From assembly GCF_012221945.1 (NCBI RefSeq), contig NZ_CP032549.1, forward strand, positions 2,418,001-2,482,000: a DNA stretch of 64,000 bases, read 5' to 3'. A program made the position numbers and the translations under genes. Under the pieces are notes generated by a model. It worked only from the letters and a program-made list of their open reading frames with translations. It had not been told where the DNA came from and did not search any database. Positions within the stretch are counted from its first letter, which is position 1. Every line of letters begins with the position of its first letter. This document shows positions 1 through 8,879 of the stretch, piece by piece. Origin of the DNA: Glutamicibacter mishrai (GTDB taxonomy: Bacteria > Actinomycetota > Actinomycetes > Actinomycetales > Micrococcaceae).

Positions 1-169
1 CAGTAAATGTGAATCCATCGCGTCTGGGCCTGAATCTGGAGGATTGCCGACGAAACAGCATCCGGGGGTGTTGCCAAAACCTCATCCTGTGTAGGGTCGA
101 ATTAGATGGATGACAACTTGTTTTCTGTCCAAGCATGGCAAAAGCCAAAATGCGCGGAGGTGGGGATCA

Positions 170-1453
170 ATGAAGTCTTTACGACTAGCGATATCCGTCG
201 GCCTGGTCATGGCAATGGCTGCCTGCAGCGGCCAATCGACCACCGAAACCCCGGATTCCCAGTCCGCTGCCCCTGAACAGCCCCAACAAGAACAAGACCG
301 GGTCAAAAGCGTGAAGGCCGAGATCAACCGGCTCGCCGACGGCTATGACTATGACGCCGCAATCAAGCTGGCCAAAGAGGACAAGGAACTGTCCTCCATG
401 ACCGCCGGGCTGGAAGACGAAAAGAAGCAGACGAAAGCGTGGGAGCGGCCCGATCAGATTCCGCACCTGTTTTTCCATTCGCTCATTGTGGATACCGACC
501 GCGCCTTTGACAAGGACAATAGCTCCGCTGGGTACGAGGACTACATGGTGACGCAAAAGGAGTTCTCGGCGATTCTTTCATCGCTCTACGCCAAGGACTA
601 CGTACTGGTTAATCCGCAGGATTTCGCCGGGCTGAATAAGGCGAAAAAGATGGAATACCGAAAGATCATGCTCCCCAAAGGCAAGAAGCCGCTGGTCTTA
701 TCGGTGGATGATCTCAGCTACTACGAATATATGGAAGGCGATGGGTTCGCCAGCAAGCTGGTGCTCGACGAGCACGGACAAGTCCGCAATGAATATGTTG
801 ATGCCGAAGGCAAGAAGCACATCGGCGCCTATGACGTGACCACGATGGTTGATGATTTCATCAAGGAGCACCCCGATTTCAGCTATCGCGATGCTCGGGG
901 CCTGGTTGCCATGACCGGGTATAACGGCGAGTTCGGCTACCGCACCTCGCAGAGCCAGTATCCAAATAACAAGAACCTGGAACAGGATCAGAAACAAGCC
1001 ACCGCAATCGCGAAGGCCATGAAGGAAACCGGGTGGGTCTTCGCGTCGCATTCATGGGGCCACATCCAAGCTGGCACCGTGAGCATGGGGCGCCTGCAAC
1101 GCGATTCCAAGCTTTGGAAAGAAGAAGTTGAACCAATCGTGGGCTCAACGGACCAATTCATTTACCCGTTTGGCTCTGACATAGCGCATACCGGAGCGTA
1201 CGCGGGGCCGCGGTACGAGTACCTGAACAAGCAGGGCTTCAGATACTTCTACGGTGTGGATGGCACTACCGAATCTTGGATGCAGCAGGGCCAGGACTAC
1301 CAGCGCCAAATGCGCATCAACGTTGACGGACTGCAGTTCGCCAAGGAGGAAAAAGGCGACCGTCCGGTACTGGGCGCATTCTTCGACGTGGAAAAGGTCA
1401 TCGACCCGGCCAGGAAAATGACCGAGTCGAAATCCCCATCTACAAAGCCATAA
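170..1453 (+). CDS. Lipoprotein with polysaccharide-deacetylase-like domain
   Basis: Predicted surface lipoprotein of 427 residues. The N-terminus is a short signal peptide ending in a lipobox-like MAAC, with the lipidated Cys at residue 19. The body resembles carbohydrate esterase family 4 deacetylases: a metal-site-like stretch LVLSVDDLSYYEY (where the family usually has TFDDG) and a later HSWGH, matching the family H-x3-H motif. The aspartate-rich first motif is not a clean match, so substrate and activity are unsure. The ATG at 170 is chosen because GGAGG lies about 10 bases upstream and the signal peptide starts there; the in-frame ATG at 110 would bury it. Its 3' end overlaps the convergent helicase gene by 14 bp. 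Confidence 0.75.
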   Translation: MKSLRLAISVGLVMAMAACSGQSTTETPDSQSAAPEQPQQEQDRVKSVKAEINRLADGYDYDAAIKLAKEDKELSSMTAGLEDEKKQTKAWERPDQIPHLFFHSLIVDTDRAFDKDNSSAGYEDYMVTQKEFSAILSSLYAKDYVLVNPQDFAGLNKAKKMEYRKIMLPKGKKPLVLSVDDLSYYEYMEGDGFASKLVLDEHGQVRNEYVDAEGKKHIGAYDVTTMVDDFIKEHPDFSYRDARGLVAMTGYNGEFGYRTSQSQYPNNKNLEQDQKQATAIAKAMKETGWVFASHSWGHIQAGTVSMGRLQRDSKLWKEEVEPIVGSTDQFIYPFGSDIAHTGAYAGPRYEYLNKQGFRYFYGVDGTTESWMQQGQDYQRQMRINVDGLQFAKEEKGDRPVLGAFFDVEKVIDPARKMTESKSPSTKP

Positions 1454-4400
1454 AGGCGCCCAGCTGCGACAACGCCAAAGGTGAAGAAGGCAGATAGTCA
1501 GTGAGCCTCTCGCTGCGCACGATAATCGCCTTCCACTGGCCTCTGGAAATCGCAACGTTGATCCGGTTCCGGTTCAAGAGGAATTCAATGCCGCGCGAAG
1601 CGTCATCTGCGCTGGAGCAGGCCATCGTCATGAGCACGACGGGCGCTTCCTGGCCTTGGAACTTATCGACCGTGCCAACCTTGGCGGCTTCCAGGCCTTC
1701 TGCGGCCAGGACATCGCGCACCAGATTAACTTGGGCGTTATAGGCGGCAACAACCAAGATGTCGGCCGGTTCCAAGGCTCGTTGCGGCTTGCCGGGCCCT
1801 GGGCTCCACATCAGTCCCAGATGCTCGCGAACCAGCTGGGCAATCGCGCGGGCCTCTTCAACCGAGCTGACGGTATTGCCCCGGTGCTCGACCAGCGCAG
1901 TGCTCACTCCCGCTGGCGTGCCTTCCAATGACCTCTGGCCTGCGGCCGGGGCTGAGAACAGCTGGTGGTCGTAGCTCAAGGCCGAGACCTTGGCACACAA
2001 CTCGGGGTGCATGCGCCAAGATGCCGCAAGGAAGTAGCCCAGTTCCGATGGCAGCACGGGTTCCCCTGCAGAGAGCCAGCCCAATGCGGACTCGTCGACT
2101 GGCTGCGGGTGGGATCCCTGGGTTACTTGGGGAAGCTGCTGCGGGTCGCCAAGCAGCAGAAGATTTCGGGCAGCCCGGGAGACGGCCAGGGTATTGGCCA
2201 GCGAGAACTGCCCCGCCTCGTCGATGACCAGCAAATCAAGGCTTCCTGCAGGGACTTTGGAACCGGTGAGGGTCCACGCCGTGCCGCCGATGAGCGCTCC
2301 GTCGGCCGAAGCCAAAACCTCGGTGATGGAGTCTTTAGAGGTTCCGGACCATGGCACCGGGTCCTTGTGCTTGACCTCTTTGGCGACGAGTTCGGGATCT
2401 ACCCCTGCGTCGATTGCCTTGCGGAGAACATTTTCGACGACTGCATGGGATTGCGCGACAACGCCGATTTTCCAACCGCCATTGATCAGTTCACGGATCA
2501 CGTGGGAAGCAACGAAAGTCTTTCCGGTGCCGGGAGGACCCTGGACAGCAAGATACGAGTGGTCAAGGTCCTTCAACGTCTCGACAACTGCTTGATAGAC
2601 CTGAGACTGGCCATCGAGAACAACCGGCTGGGCCGGGGCGGAAAGCGTCTTGAGCCGCGGGGAGATGCGGCGCAAGATATCGATTCCAGGCTGTTGTGGC
2701 AGCACGGGAACCGTTGACCCGACTTTTTGCGCGATTTCCGACAAGGCATCGTCGATGCTCTTGGTCATCAAGGGCTTGTCCGGGGTGAGCGCCATGGGAA
2801 CCGAACCGTAGGGAGGGATCTTGGCGCTGGACTTCTCAGCAATGATGATCCACCCTTCGCCGACTTCCACGACCGTGGCATTAAATGCTCCGCCGCGCAG
2901 GGATTCGTCGACTTCCATGCCTTCGGGCAGCGGGGAGTTGAACATGGCGAAAACCGATGAGCCGGGGGAGAGCAGCGAGCCTTCGGCCAAGGTGCCATTG
3001 AGCTTGGTCAGCCGTGTGAAGGTTCGTGCTCGTTCGGTGGGCTTGTGCCAATCTTCGAGGATTTCGGCGCTGTCGACCGAGAATACGCCTCGGACGTCGC
3101 TCCAATCATCAACGGGTGCCGAGAGACGGTCGAAGTGCTCCCACCAGAACTGTTTTTTCTCTCGGCGGTTGTAGCCGGTGGCCGCGGCCACCATGGCGAT
3201 GGCGCGATCGTCATCGCTGAGGGGCTGTCCGGACGGAAGATTTGCCAAGTAATCCTGCAGTCGCAGTTCTTCTGGGGTTGGCTCGTATTCTTCTTTGGCT
3301 TCTTCCTGCAATGGCATGGCAGGAAGGCTCTGCGGCTGGTGGTCTTCCAGCGTCAGCAGCCAGTCGCGCAAACGCAGCGTGGAGAGGCAGTCGTATTCGT
3401 TGTAGTCGGCAATCGAGGCTAGTACTTCGCTGGCTGTGGCATCATCGTTGGCATCGCGCGCCTGCATGTAGTGGGCGTAGGCCACTACCGAGGCGCCGGC
3501 ATCGGTCACGTCACCGCCCCTCAGATGCTGCCCCATGTACAGCGGTTCAAGTTTCTTGATCGAGTAGGAACGGGTGGAGACCACTAATGAATTGCGCACC
3601 GTTTCATAGAGATCCACCAGCAGGTTTTCCCGCAGCCAGGTATCAACTTCTTCTTCTCCGGCAATGTGCACCTGCGACAGCTTGCGCAGGGCGCTCTTTT
3701 CGTAGGCGGCGTAGTGGTAGATCTTCATGTTCGGGAATTGCTGGCGCCGTTGCTGAACGTAGCTGATGAAGTCGAGGAATGCTTGGCGTTCTTCTGCACG
3801 GCTATGTGCCCAGAAGGGCTTGAACACCGGCCGTCCGGTGTCGTTTTCAATGACGCCGAAAAGGTATTCCAGGCCCCAGGAACCGTCGGTGCGTTCTTGG
3901 TAGAGCGGGTCACCCTCAAAGTCGAAGAAGATATCGCCTGGGTCTGGTGCCGGAAGCTGCGAAATGGTTTGGCTGGATTTGACCCGGAAGCTCACACCTT
4001 GGACTTCACCGTCAACGCGCCCTAGCCCCAGCTGCATTTGCGCCTGGTCGACCATTCGAGCCAATGATGTTCCAGCCGGTGCTTCCAGAGCAGCCAGTTG
4101 CTCGATGGTGAAGACCTTGCGTTTGCGCAGCTTCTCACGTTGCACCATGGACATGCCGGCGACGAGCAGGACATCGCGGGTTGCCTGGACTTGCTCGGCG
4201 CAGTAATCGCAACGGCCGCAGATGCGCAGCTGGTCCGAGTCCCAAGCGACCGGCTGCGAGGATTCGCGATGATTCTGGATCATCGACAAGAAGCGAGCAC
4301 GCTGTGCACGGAAGACAGGAAGCACCTCGTCGACGCGATGGACCGAATGTGTGCCATCACCGAGGACGAGCGTGGTCTTGCTGGATACCTTGATGCCTTC

Positions 4401-4895
4401 AGCCATCATCTGATCCGCATATGCGGCGACCTGGAGCAGGGCGCTGACGCGCGCGTGGCGGGCCAACTTCGTATCCCAGACGGCCCATGAACCATCGGGC
4501 TGGCGAACCAGGAAATCAGCGAATCCAATGAACGAACCGTCAAAGAACGTGGCTTGGAATATGACATCCGCACCGCTGCGCAAGACATGCATGGTTTGCT
4601 CGTGAGCATGGCGGAGTCCCTCGGGCGTCATGGTGGGACGGTCGTGGAACTGCTTGACGCCCTTGCCGGTGGCAGGGTCATACTCGCCGTAGGTCTCGAT
4701 CAGCTGATCCAAGACGTTGTGTTCGTGAACGTCGCCGAGAATGGCGGTGCGCTCGAGCATTTCGTCGCGTGTGTTGTCAGCAGCAGGACGGCGGCCGAGC
4801 TTGACGTCTAGGAGAAATAGAGACTGGAAATTGCAGTCGACGGACACGGCGAGGTCGCTGGCTGAGAAGATGAACTGATCCTCTAAAAAGAACAC
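1440..4895 (-). CDS. TM0106-family RecB-like nuclease / SF1 helicase
   Basis: Protein of 1151 residues with three parts in order. An N-terminal RecB-like nuclease carries the D-x-K core WDTKLARHAR near residue 145 and a cysteine cluster CGRCDYC near residue 240. A YprB-type RNase H-like domain starts near residue 325 (FFDFEGDPL). A C-terminal Upf1-type superfamily 1 helicase has Walker A GPPGTGKT near residue 760, Walker B VIDEAGQF, a GDPQQLPQV motif III and DKFQGQEAP / NVAISRG motifs. All helicase motifs look intact. The start is GTG at 4895, matching the family N-terminus (FxxASDL). It is a single-gene unit, probably acting in DNA or RNA repair; its true substrate is not known. Confidence 0.88.
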   Translation of the reverse strand: MFFLEDQFIFSASDLAVSVDCNFQSLFLLDVKLGRRPAADNTRDEMLERTAILGDVHEHNVLDQLIETYGEYDPATGKGVKQFHDRPTMTPEGLRHAHEQTMHVLRSGADVIFQATFFDGSFIGFADFLVRQPDGSWAVWDTKLARHARVSALLQVAAYADQMMAEGIKVSSKTTLVLGDGTHSVHRVDEVLPVFRAQRARFLSMIQNHRESSQPVAWDSDQLRICGRCDYCAEQVQATRDVLLVAGMSMVQREKLRKRKVFTIEQLAALEAPAGTSLARMVDQAQMQLGLGRVDGEVQGVSFRVKSSQTISQLPAPDPGDIFFDFEGDPLYQERTDGSWGLEYLFGVIENDTGRPVFKPFWAHSRAEERQAFLDFISYVQQRRQQFPNMKIYHYAAYEKSALRKLSQVHIAGEEEVDTWLRENLLVDLYETVRNSLVVSTRSYSIKKLEPLYMGQHLRGGDVTDAGASVVAYAHYMQARDANDDATASEVLASIADYNEYDCLSTLRLRDWLLTLEDHQPQSLPAMPLQEEAKEEYEPTPEELRLQDYLANLPSGQPLSDDDRAIAMVAAATGYNRREKKQFWWEHFDRLSAPVDDWSDVRGVFSVDSAEILEDWHKPTERARTFTRLTKLNGTLAEGSLLSPGSSVFAMFNSPLPEGMEVDESLRGGAFNATVVEVGEGWIIIAEKSSAKIPPYGSVPMALTPDKPLMTKSIDDALSEIAQKVGSTVPVLPQQPGIDILRRISPRLKTLSAPAQPVVLDGQSQVYQAVVETLKDLDHSYLAVQGPPGTGKTFVASHVIRELINGGWKIGVVAQSHAVVENVLRKAIDAGVDPELVAKEVKHKDPVPWSGTSKDSITEVLASADGALIGGTAWTLTGSKVPAGSLDLLVIDEAGQFSLANTLAVSRAARNLLLLGDPQQLPQVTQGSHPQPVDESALGWLSAGEPVLPSELGYFLAASWRMHPELCAKVSALSYDHQLFSAPAAGQRSLEGTPAGVSTALVEHRGNTVSSVEEARAIAQLVREHLGLMWSPGPGKPQRALEPADILVVAAYNAQVNLVRDVLAAEGLEAAKVGTVDKFQGQEAPVVLMTMACSSADDASRGIEFLLNRNRINVAISRGQWKAIIVRSERLTDYLPSSPLALSQLGAFMAL

Positions 4896-5003
4896 GGGGC
4901 CGGCGCCTTTCGCTGACTGATATCTACCTAGTCAACGTAGCACCGGACCCCGACAGAATCATTGTTCTGCAACGTCAACGACGTTATTCACGTTTGGCGA
5001 GTT

Positions 5004-5324
5004 TCAGGAAAGTTCATCCTTCGACTTCTTGGATCCGCCAAGCACCAGAGATAGGAGCGCAACACCTGCGGTGACGCTGTTGACTGCGGGCCAAGCGCCG
5101 AGCTTCTTTGCCAATGGGTGGGAGGCGCCGAAGCCGCCAACGTAGGCACTGATCAATGCGATCGCCTTGCCGGTTCCAGCATCCTTTTTCCAGATGAGGA
5201 ATGCGCCAACACCTGCTGCGCCAAGCACTACGGCTGCCAGCGGGCGTTTCTTGGTCGCGCGTCCGGTAGCGTAGCCTCCGGCCAATCCGGTAACGGCTAA
5301 TGCAGTAGAAGCTAAGCGAGACAT
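5004..5324 (-). CDS. Small hydrophobic membrane protein, unknown
   Basis: Hypothetical protein of 106 residues. It has an N-terminal hydrophobic Gly/Ala-rich segment, a short basic patch (RATKKRP), then three more hydrophobic stretches, ending in a charged tail KKSKDELS. This suggests a small integral membrane protein of three or four helices. The ATG at 5324 is preferred over the ATG at 5348 because GGAGGA lies at the right distance before it. No family was recognised. It stands alone between the nuclease-helicase and a divergent M50-type peptidase. Confidence 0.6.
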   Translation of the reverse strand: MSRLASTALAVTGLAGGYATGRATKKRPLAAVVLGAAGVGAFLIWKKDAGTGKAIALISAYVGGFGASHPLAKKLGAWPAVNSVTAGVALLSLVLGGSKKSKDELS

Positions 5325-5483
5325 GAAGATCCTCCAAATATTTTGCACAACATCTCGCTATGAAGGTTATGCCTTGCACCTGTGATGTTTCCCAGAACGT
5401 GGTTGAACTGCTGGGTCGCACAGGGCTCAAACAGGCGGTGCTTGCAAGAATGGGTAGCATCGATGGGCGATTGAGGAGCTTGA

Positions 5484-6203
5484 ATGAACTTGGACATTGT
5501 TGAAGCTTGGCATCGTTTGGCTCAACCGGTTGCTGTTGATCTGAGTCCTTGGCAGTGGGTGATTATTGCCGCTGTGGTGCTGGTTTTGGTGATCCCTGCT
5601 CCAGCTTGGCGGATCACCGGATTGTATTCGACGTTGGTCCACGAGCTAGGACATATTGTCTCTGCATTATTCACCGGAAGATTTGTCACGGGCCTGAAGC
5701 TGGGATGGGATCATTCCGGCGAAGTGGTCAGCCGTGGACGTGGAAAATTTTCGGTGATCGTGTCGGGCATTTTCGGCTATCCGGCGCCGTTGTGGGTTTC
5801 CGCGGTGATGTTCTGGGCCATTTCCATCGGGTACGCAGGCCAAGCGCTGGGAATTTACGCGCTCTTCTTCCTGTTGGCATTGATCTTTGTCCGCAACTGG
5901 CCAGCCCTCGTGGTGTGCGCCGTGAGCGCGATCGTGGCTCTTGGCGTCGTCTTTTTCGCGCCGGTGGAAGCCTATCTATATCTCTCGCTGCTCATCGCCG
6001 GATTCCTGCTGATTGCCGGACTGCGCGACTACGTGAAGCTATTAGCTGTTCACACGTGGCGTCGTCGCGACATCTGGCAGTCTGACGCCTACTTGATTGC
6101 CCGTGCAACCCATACCTTTGCAGGCTTGTGGCTTTTGGTGATTCTGGTCCTTGGCGCTTTCGCCCTGTGGTGGTCGGCCACAAGCCTAGTGGCCTTGGTC
6201 TGA
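5484..6203 (+). CDS. M50-family membrane metallopeptidase-like protein
   Basis: Polytopic membrane protein of 239 residues. It carries the zinc-peptidase signature HELGH (in STLVHELGHIVSAL, about residue 54) inside the second hydrophobic segment, as in peptidase family M50 and its relatives. Six or so hydrophobic stretches follow. The short length and lack of a PDZ domain place it with the M50B-like actinobacterial proteins of unknown substrate rather than with RseP. The second zinc-ligand motif was not clearly located, so activity is inferred. Its 3' end overlaps the convergent YihY gene by 18 bp. Confidence 0.75.
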   Translation: MNLDIVEAWHRLAQPVAVDLSPWQWVIIAAVVLVLVIPAPAWRITGLYSTLVHELGHIVSALFTGRFVTGLKLGWDHSGEVVSRGRGKFSVIVSGIFGYPAPLWVSAVMFWAISIGYAGQALGIYALFFLLALIFVRNWPALVVCAVSAIVALGVVFFAPVEAYLYLSLLIAGFLLIAGLRDYVKLLAVHTWRRRDIWQSDAYLIARATHTFAGLWLLVILVLGAFALWWSATSLVALV

Positions 6204-7376
6204 GGTTTTCTCCGTGTCCTTGCGCAGGGACCTGATAGTCGTGGCCCGGGAGATCATCCACGCGGCACCGGCAGCCAGCCCAACCGGCAGCAGTTTTGTC
6301 TTGCGCTTGGCGGGGCGCTGCGGGTCGATTTCCATGTCCTGAAGCGGGTCGCCACCATGATTGATGCGAACTTCCTGGGCCTGGACGAGATCTTTGTAAG
6401 TAGCCAGTTCCTGCTTTGCCACCAGCGTGTCATCGCGCAGAGGGAGCAGTACCTCGTCATCGGCGGGCAGGCCGGTGCGCAGCTGGCGCAACCGGATGAA
6501 TTCGATATCGACCAGCGCGCCAAGCAGCAGGGCGATATTGCTGATCCAGCAAGCCAACACGAGGATGATGACACCACCGATGGTTCCATAGGTGGCGGAG
6601 TAGCTGGCGAACTGGGAAAGGTAAATGCCGAACCCGACCAGTGACAGCCCCAAGATCACCAGAGCCGTCAGTGTGCCGGCTGAGAACCAACGGAATCGCG
6701 GGCGCTTGACGTTAGGCGTGAAGTAGTAGAGCAACGCCAAGACGAGCAGGATCATCACCAGCATGATTGGCGGTTTGGCGATGTTCAGCATGAGCACGAA
6801 ACTGTCGCCGAGACCAACGACGTTGCCGATACCGCGGGCAATGGAACCTGAAGTCACGAGAAGGACCAGCGTGATCACCGTGACCAGCATGATCATGACA
6901 GTAATAAGGAACATCTGTGGGCGGCGTTTCCACTGCGGGCGTCCTTCGGGCACCCCGTAGAGCCGGTTCAAACTACGGCCAAAAGCCGTGACGTATCCAG
7001 AAGTACTCCAAAGGGCACCGAGTGAACCGGCAAGGATTGCCCAGAACGTTCCGCTGGCTTGGGACGCAAGACCCTGTAACAGCTGTTCGGTGGTGTCGAG
7101 CAGTTGCTGGGAATCGCCATTGGACGCATGTCCGTTGGGTGCCAGACCCTGTTCCAGGATTTCCATGATCCATTTGGTTCCGCTTTCGCTGGCACCGGCC
7201 AGAGACAGCAGGGAAATCAGGGCCAGAAGTCCGGGGAACATTGCCAAGACCATGAAGTAAGAGAGCGACGCTGCGACGTCCAGACCATCGTTCCTGAAGA
7301 ACTCGCGCAATGCGCGCGGGAAGCAGGCGAGTGATTCTTTCATGTGTTCTTTGGTGAATCTGCCTTGGTTTGGCAT
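6186..7376 (-). CDS. YihY/virulence factor BrkB family membrane protein
   Basis: Integral membrane protein of 396 residues matching the YihY/BrkB family. The diagnostic N-terminal region is FFRNDGLDVAASLSYFMVLAMFPGLLAL, followed by the loop GAL-W-STSGY-TAF-RSLNRLYGV-EGRP-WKRR and five or six transmembrane helices. The C-terminus after about residue 310 is polar and basic. The family was once called RNase BN in error and has no settled function. The ATG at 7376 is preferred for its AGGGG upstream; an ATG at 7430 would add 18 residues with no family match. Confidence 0.85.
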   Translation of the reverse strand: MPNQGRFTKEHMKESLACFPRALREFFRNDGLDVAASLSYFMVLAMFPGLLALISLLSLAGASESGTKWIMEILEQGLAPNGHASNGDSQQLLDTTEQLLQGLASQASGTFWAILAGSLGALWSTSGYVTAFGRSLNRLYGVPEGRPQWKRRPQMFLITVMIMLVTVITLVLLVTSGSIARGIGNVVGLGDSFVLMLNIAKPPIMLVMILLVLALLYYFTPNVKRPRFRWFSAGTLTALVILGLSLVGFGIYLSQFASYSATYGTIGGVIILVLACWISNIALLLGALVDIEFIRLRQLRTGLPADDEVLLPLRDDTLVAKQELATYKDLVQAQEVRINHGGDPLQDMEIDPQRPAKRKTKLLPVGLAAGAAWMISRATTIRSLRKDTEKTSDQGH

Positions 7377-7846
7377 GGGGTTCCCCTGTCTGACAAATGA
7401 ATTCATCAGTGCGACGATCTGGTTTCGCACATCACACTACCTAACTGCTCGTCCAGTGACTAGGTCATTTAGATTGTGGTCGTGTCTTAGCCTGTTGAGA
7501 ACGCCAGATTTTCAGTTGTTGCTGAGGGGTGCAGGACCTGAAGTCTCAGCCAAATTCTGCGGCGTTGGTTCGGCGGTCATTGAGTCGTCAGCGACGGCGT
7601 TATGGACGACCGCGGGCCGTGACTTTAACACACGGATTGGGCCGGATTCTGGCGTCGCGGCTGGATTGAAAGCCATATCACAAAAAGTTCTTTGATATCC
7701 AGTTCGGTTCGGTAACATTCTTGCCGGTTCACAAGGGGTTTAAGGCCCGTGGTCCTGCCGAAATTTAATTTTTTCGGCTGAAACTGACCTGTGATTTCGC
7801 GGATTCTGGACGTTTCCTGAGTTGCGGAGGTGGTGGGGGTCTGGGT
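7377..7846. other. Gap before the rpf leader, no gene seen
   Basis: No reading frame here has a credible start, codon pattern or family match. The part nearest 7376 should hold the promoter of the YihY gene on the minus strand. No clear operator or repeat was found. Confidence 0.5.
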
Positions 7847-7852
7847 TAGTGT
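7822..7852 (+). promoter_or_regulatory. Putative rpf promoter
   Basis: A -35-like TTGCGG at 7822-7827 and an actinobacterial-type -10 TAGTGT at 7847-7852 are separated by 19 bp, slightly long. Transcription from here would give a leader of about 160 nt before the rpf start codon. This is inferred from motif match only. Confidence 0.35.
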
Positions 7853-7867
7853 CTTTATAACGTTTCG

Positions 7868-7962
7868 ATAACACTCGCTGTGTTATTGGGGAAACAGGTA
7901 CTGCCGGGACTTCCAGACCGCTCGCCAGGGCAGTACTTCATACAACGTCGAAATGCGACGCT
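7868..7962 (+). promoter_or_regulatory. Structured 5' leader of the rpf gene
   Basis: Three stem-loops follow one another in the untranslated leader. First, ATAACAC / GTGTTAT pair at 7868-7874 and 7880-7886. Second, GTACTGCC / GGCAGTAC pair at 7898-7905 and 7929-7936. Third, CGTCG / CGACG pair around 7948-7962. Actinobacterial rpf genes often follow a c-di-AMP (ydaO) riboswitch, but the conserved GGGGUGAAUC core of that class is absent, so this is either a different regulator or plain leader structure. Confidence 0.4.
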
Positions 7963-8020
7963 GAGCGGTGCACGAAGATGGTCTTGGACGACCTGAGCGC
8001 GGGAAGAGCACTGGAGAATC

Positions 8021-8767
8021 ATGATCCAGCAGAAGACTAAGAAATTGATCCGCCGCGGCGGAGCCTCCCTGGCAGCCGTAGCAGTAGCCGGTGGCGCAAT
8101 CGTTGCAACCACCGCACCAGCAAACGCAGCAAGCACCTGGGACAAGCTGGCTCAGTGCGAGTCCGGCGGAAACTGGTCCATCAACACCGGTAACGGTTAC
8201 TACGGTGGCCTGCAGTTCTCGCTGTCGACTTGGAAGGCATTCGGCGGCTCGGGCATGCCACACCAGGCTTCGAAGGCTGAGCAGATCCGCGTTGCAACCA
8301 AGGTTCAGGCTGCACAGGGTTGGGGCGCATGGCCAGCATGTACCGCAAAGCTGGGCATCAGCGGAACCCCAACCGGCGGTTCCTCGAGCGATTCCACCTC
8401 GAGCACCCAGACCAAGCAGGCTGCTCCAAAGGTTACCGAAACCAAGAAGGCTGCGCCTAAGGTCACCGAGACCAAGAAGGCCGCTCCACAGGTTTCCGAG
8501 AGCAACAACTCGGTCAAGTCCACCAAGCAGGCTGCTCCAAGCACCTCGGGCAAGCACGCTGCTCCAGCTCCACAGGCACCAGTGTTCAACATTGATGTCA
8601 CCGACTCGGGCAAGGACTACACCGTCAAGTCCGGCGACACCCTGGCCAAGATTGCTGACCAGCTCGGTGTTGACGACTGGCGCGGCCTGTTCGTCCTGAA
8701 CGACGATCAGCTGGCCAACCCAGACCTGATCATGGTTGGACAGACCCTGAACGTTCCAGCGAACTAG
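8021..8767 (+). CDS. rpf: Resuscitation-promoting factor with C-terminal LysM
   Basis: Secreted peptidoglycan-cleaving enzyme of 248 residues. A signal peptide runs to about residue 36 (APANA cut). The Rpf transglycosylase-like domain covers about 37-115, with the catalytic Glu in CESGGNW (residue 47), the GGLQFSLSTWKAFGG core and the conserved Cys pair. A Thr/Lys/Ala/Pro linker with three 10-residue repeats follows, then one LysM domain (about 199-248, YTVKSGDTL...VGQTLNVP) that binds the cell wall. Rpf proteins help dormant actinobacteria resume growth and remodel the wall. GGAG sits just before the ATG. It is monocistronic, with a hairpin downstream. Confidence 0.95.
   Translation: MIQQKTKKLIRRGGASLAAVAVAGGAIVATTAPANAASTWDKLAQCESGGNWSINTGNGYYGGLQFSLSTWKAFGGSGMPHQASKAEQIRVATKVQAAQGWGAWPACTAKLGISGTPTGGSSSDSTSSTQTKQAAPKVTETKKAAPKVTETKKAAPQVSESNNSVKSTKQAAPSTSGKHAAPAPQAPVFNIDVTDSGKDYTVKSGDTLAKIADQLGVDDWRGLFVLNDDQLANPDLIMVGQTLNVPAN
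8411..8500 (+). repeat. Three tandem 30-bp repeats in the rpf linker
   Basis: Three in-frame 30-bp units (8411-8440, 8441-8470, 8471-8500) encode TKQAAPKVTE, TKKAAPKVTE and TKKAAPQVSE. A degenerate further copy (STKQAAPS) follows near 8520. The units form the flexible linker between the catalytic and LysM domains; copy number may vary between strains. Confidence 0.85.
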
Positions 8768-8787
8768 TTTCGCTAGACAAGCTAGTT

Positions 8788-8823
8788 AGGTCCACATGGC
8801 GTCAATTGACGCCGTGTGGACCT
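8788..8823 (+). terminator. Hairpin after rpf
   Basis: Inverted repeat with 16-bp arms, one G-T wobble and loop AATT, 20 bp after the rpf stop codon. No clear T-run follows, so termination is inferred from stem strength and position. Confidence 0.6.
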
Positions 8824-8879
8824 CTCCGCATTTAACGTACCTATATATAGGGGACGAATCGGCGCAGTAGTCTGGTGCT

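Noticed and set aside
1965-2717. Plus-strand 250-codon frame inside the nuclease-helicase gene
   Set aside because: Antisense shadow of a gene with clear helicase motifs.
7861-8020. c-di-AMP (ydaO) riboswitch before rpf
   Set aside because: Position fits, but the conserved GGGGUGAAUC-type core and the upstream CGCUGAA element could not be found together.
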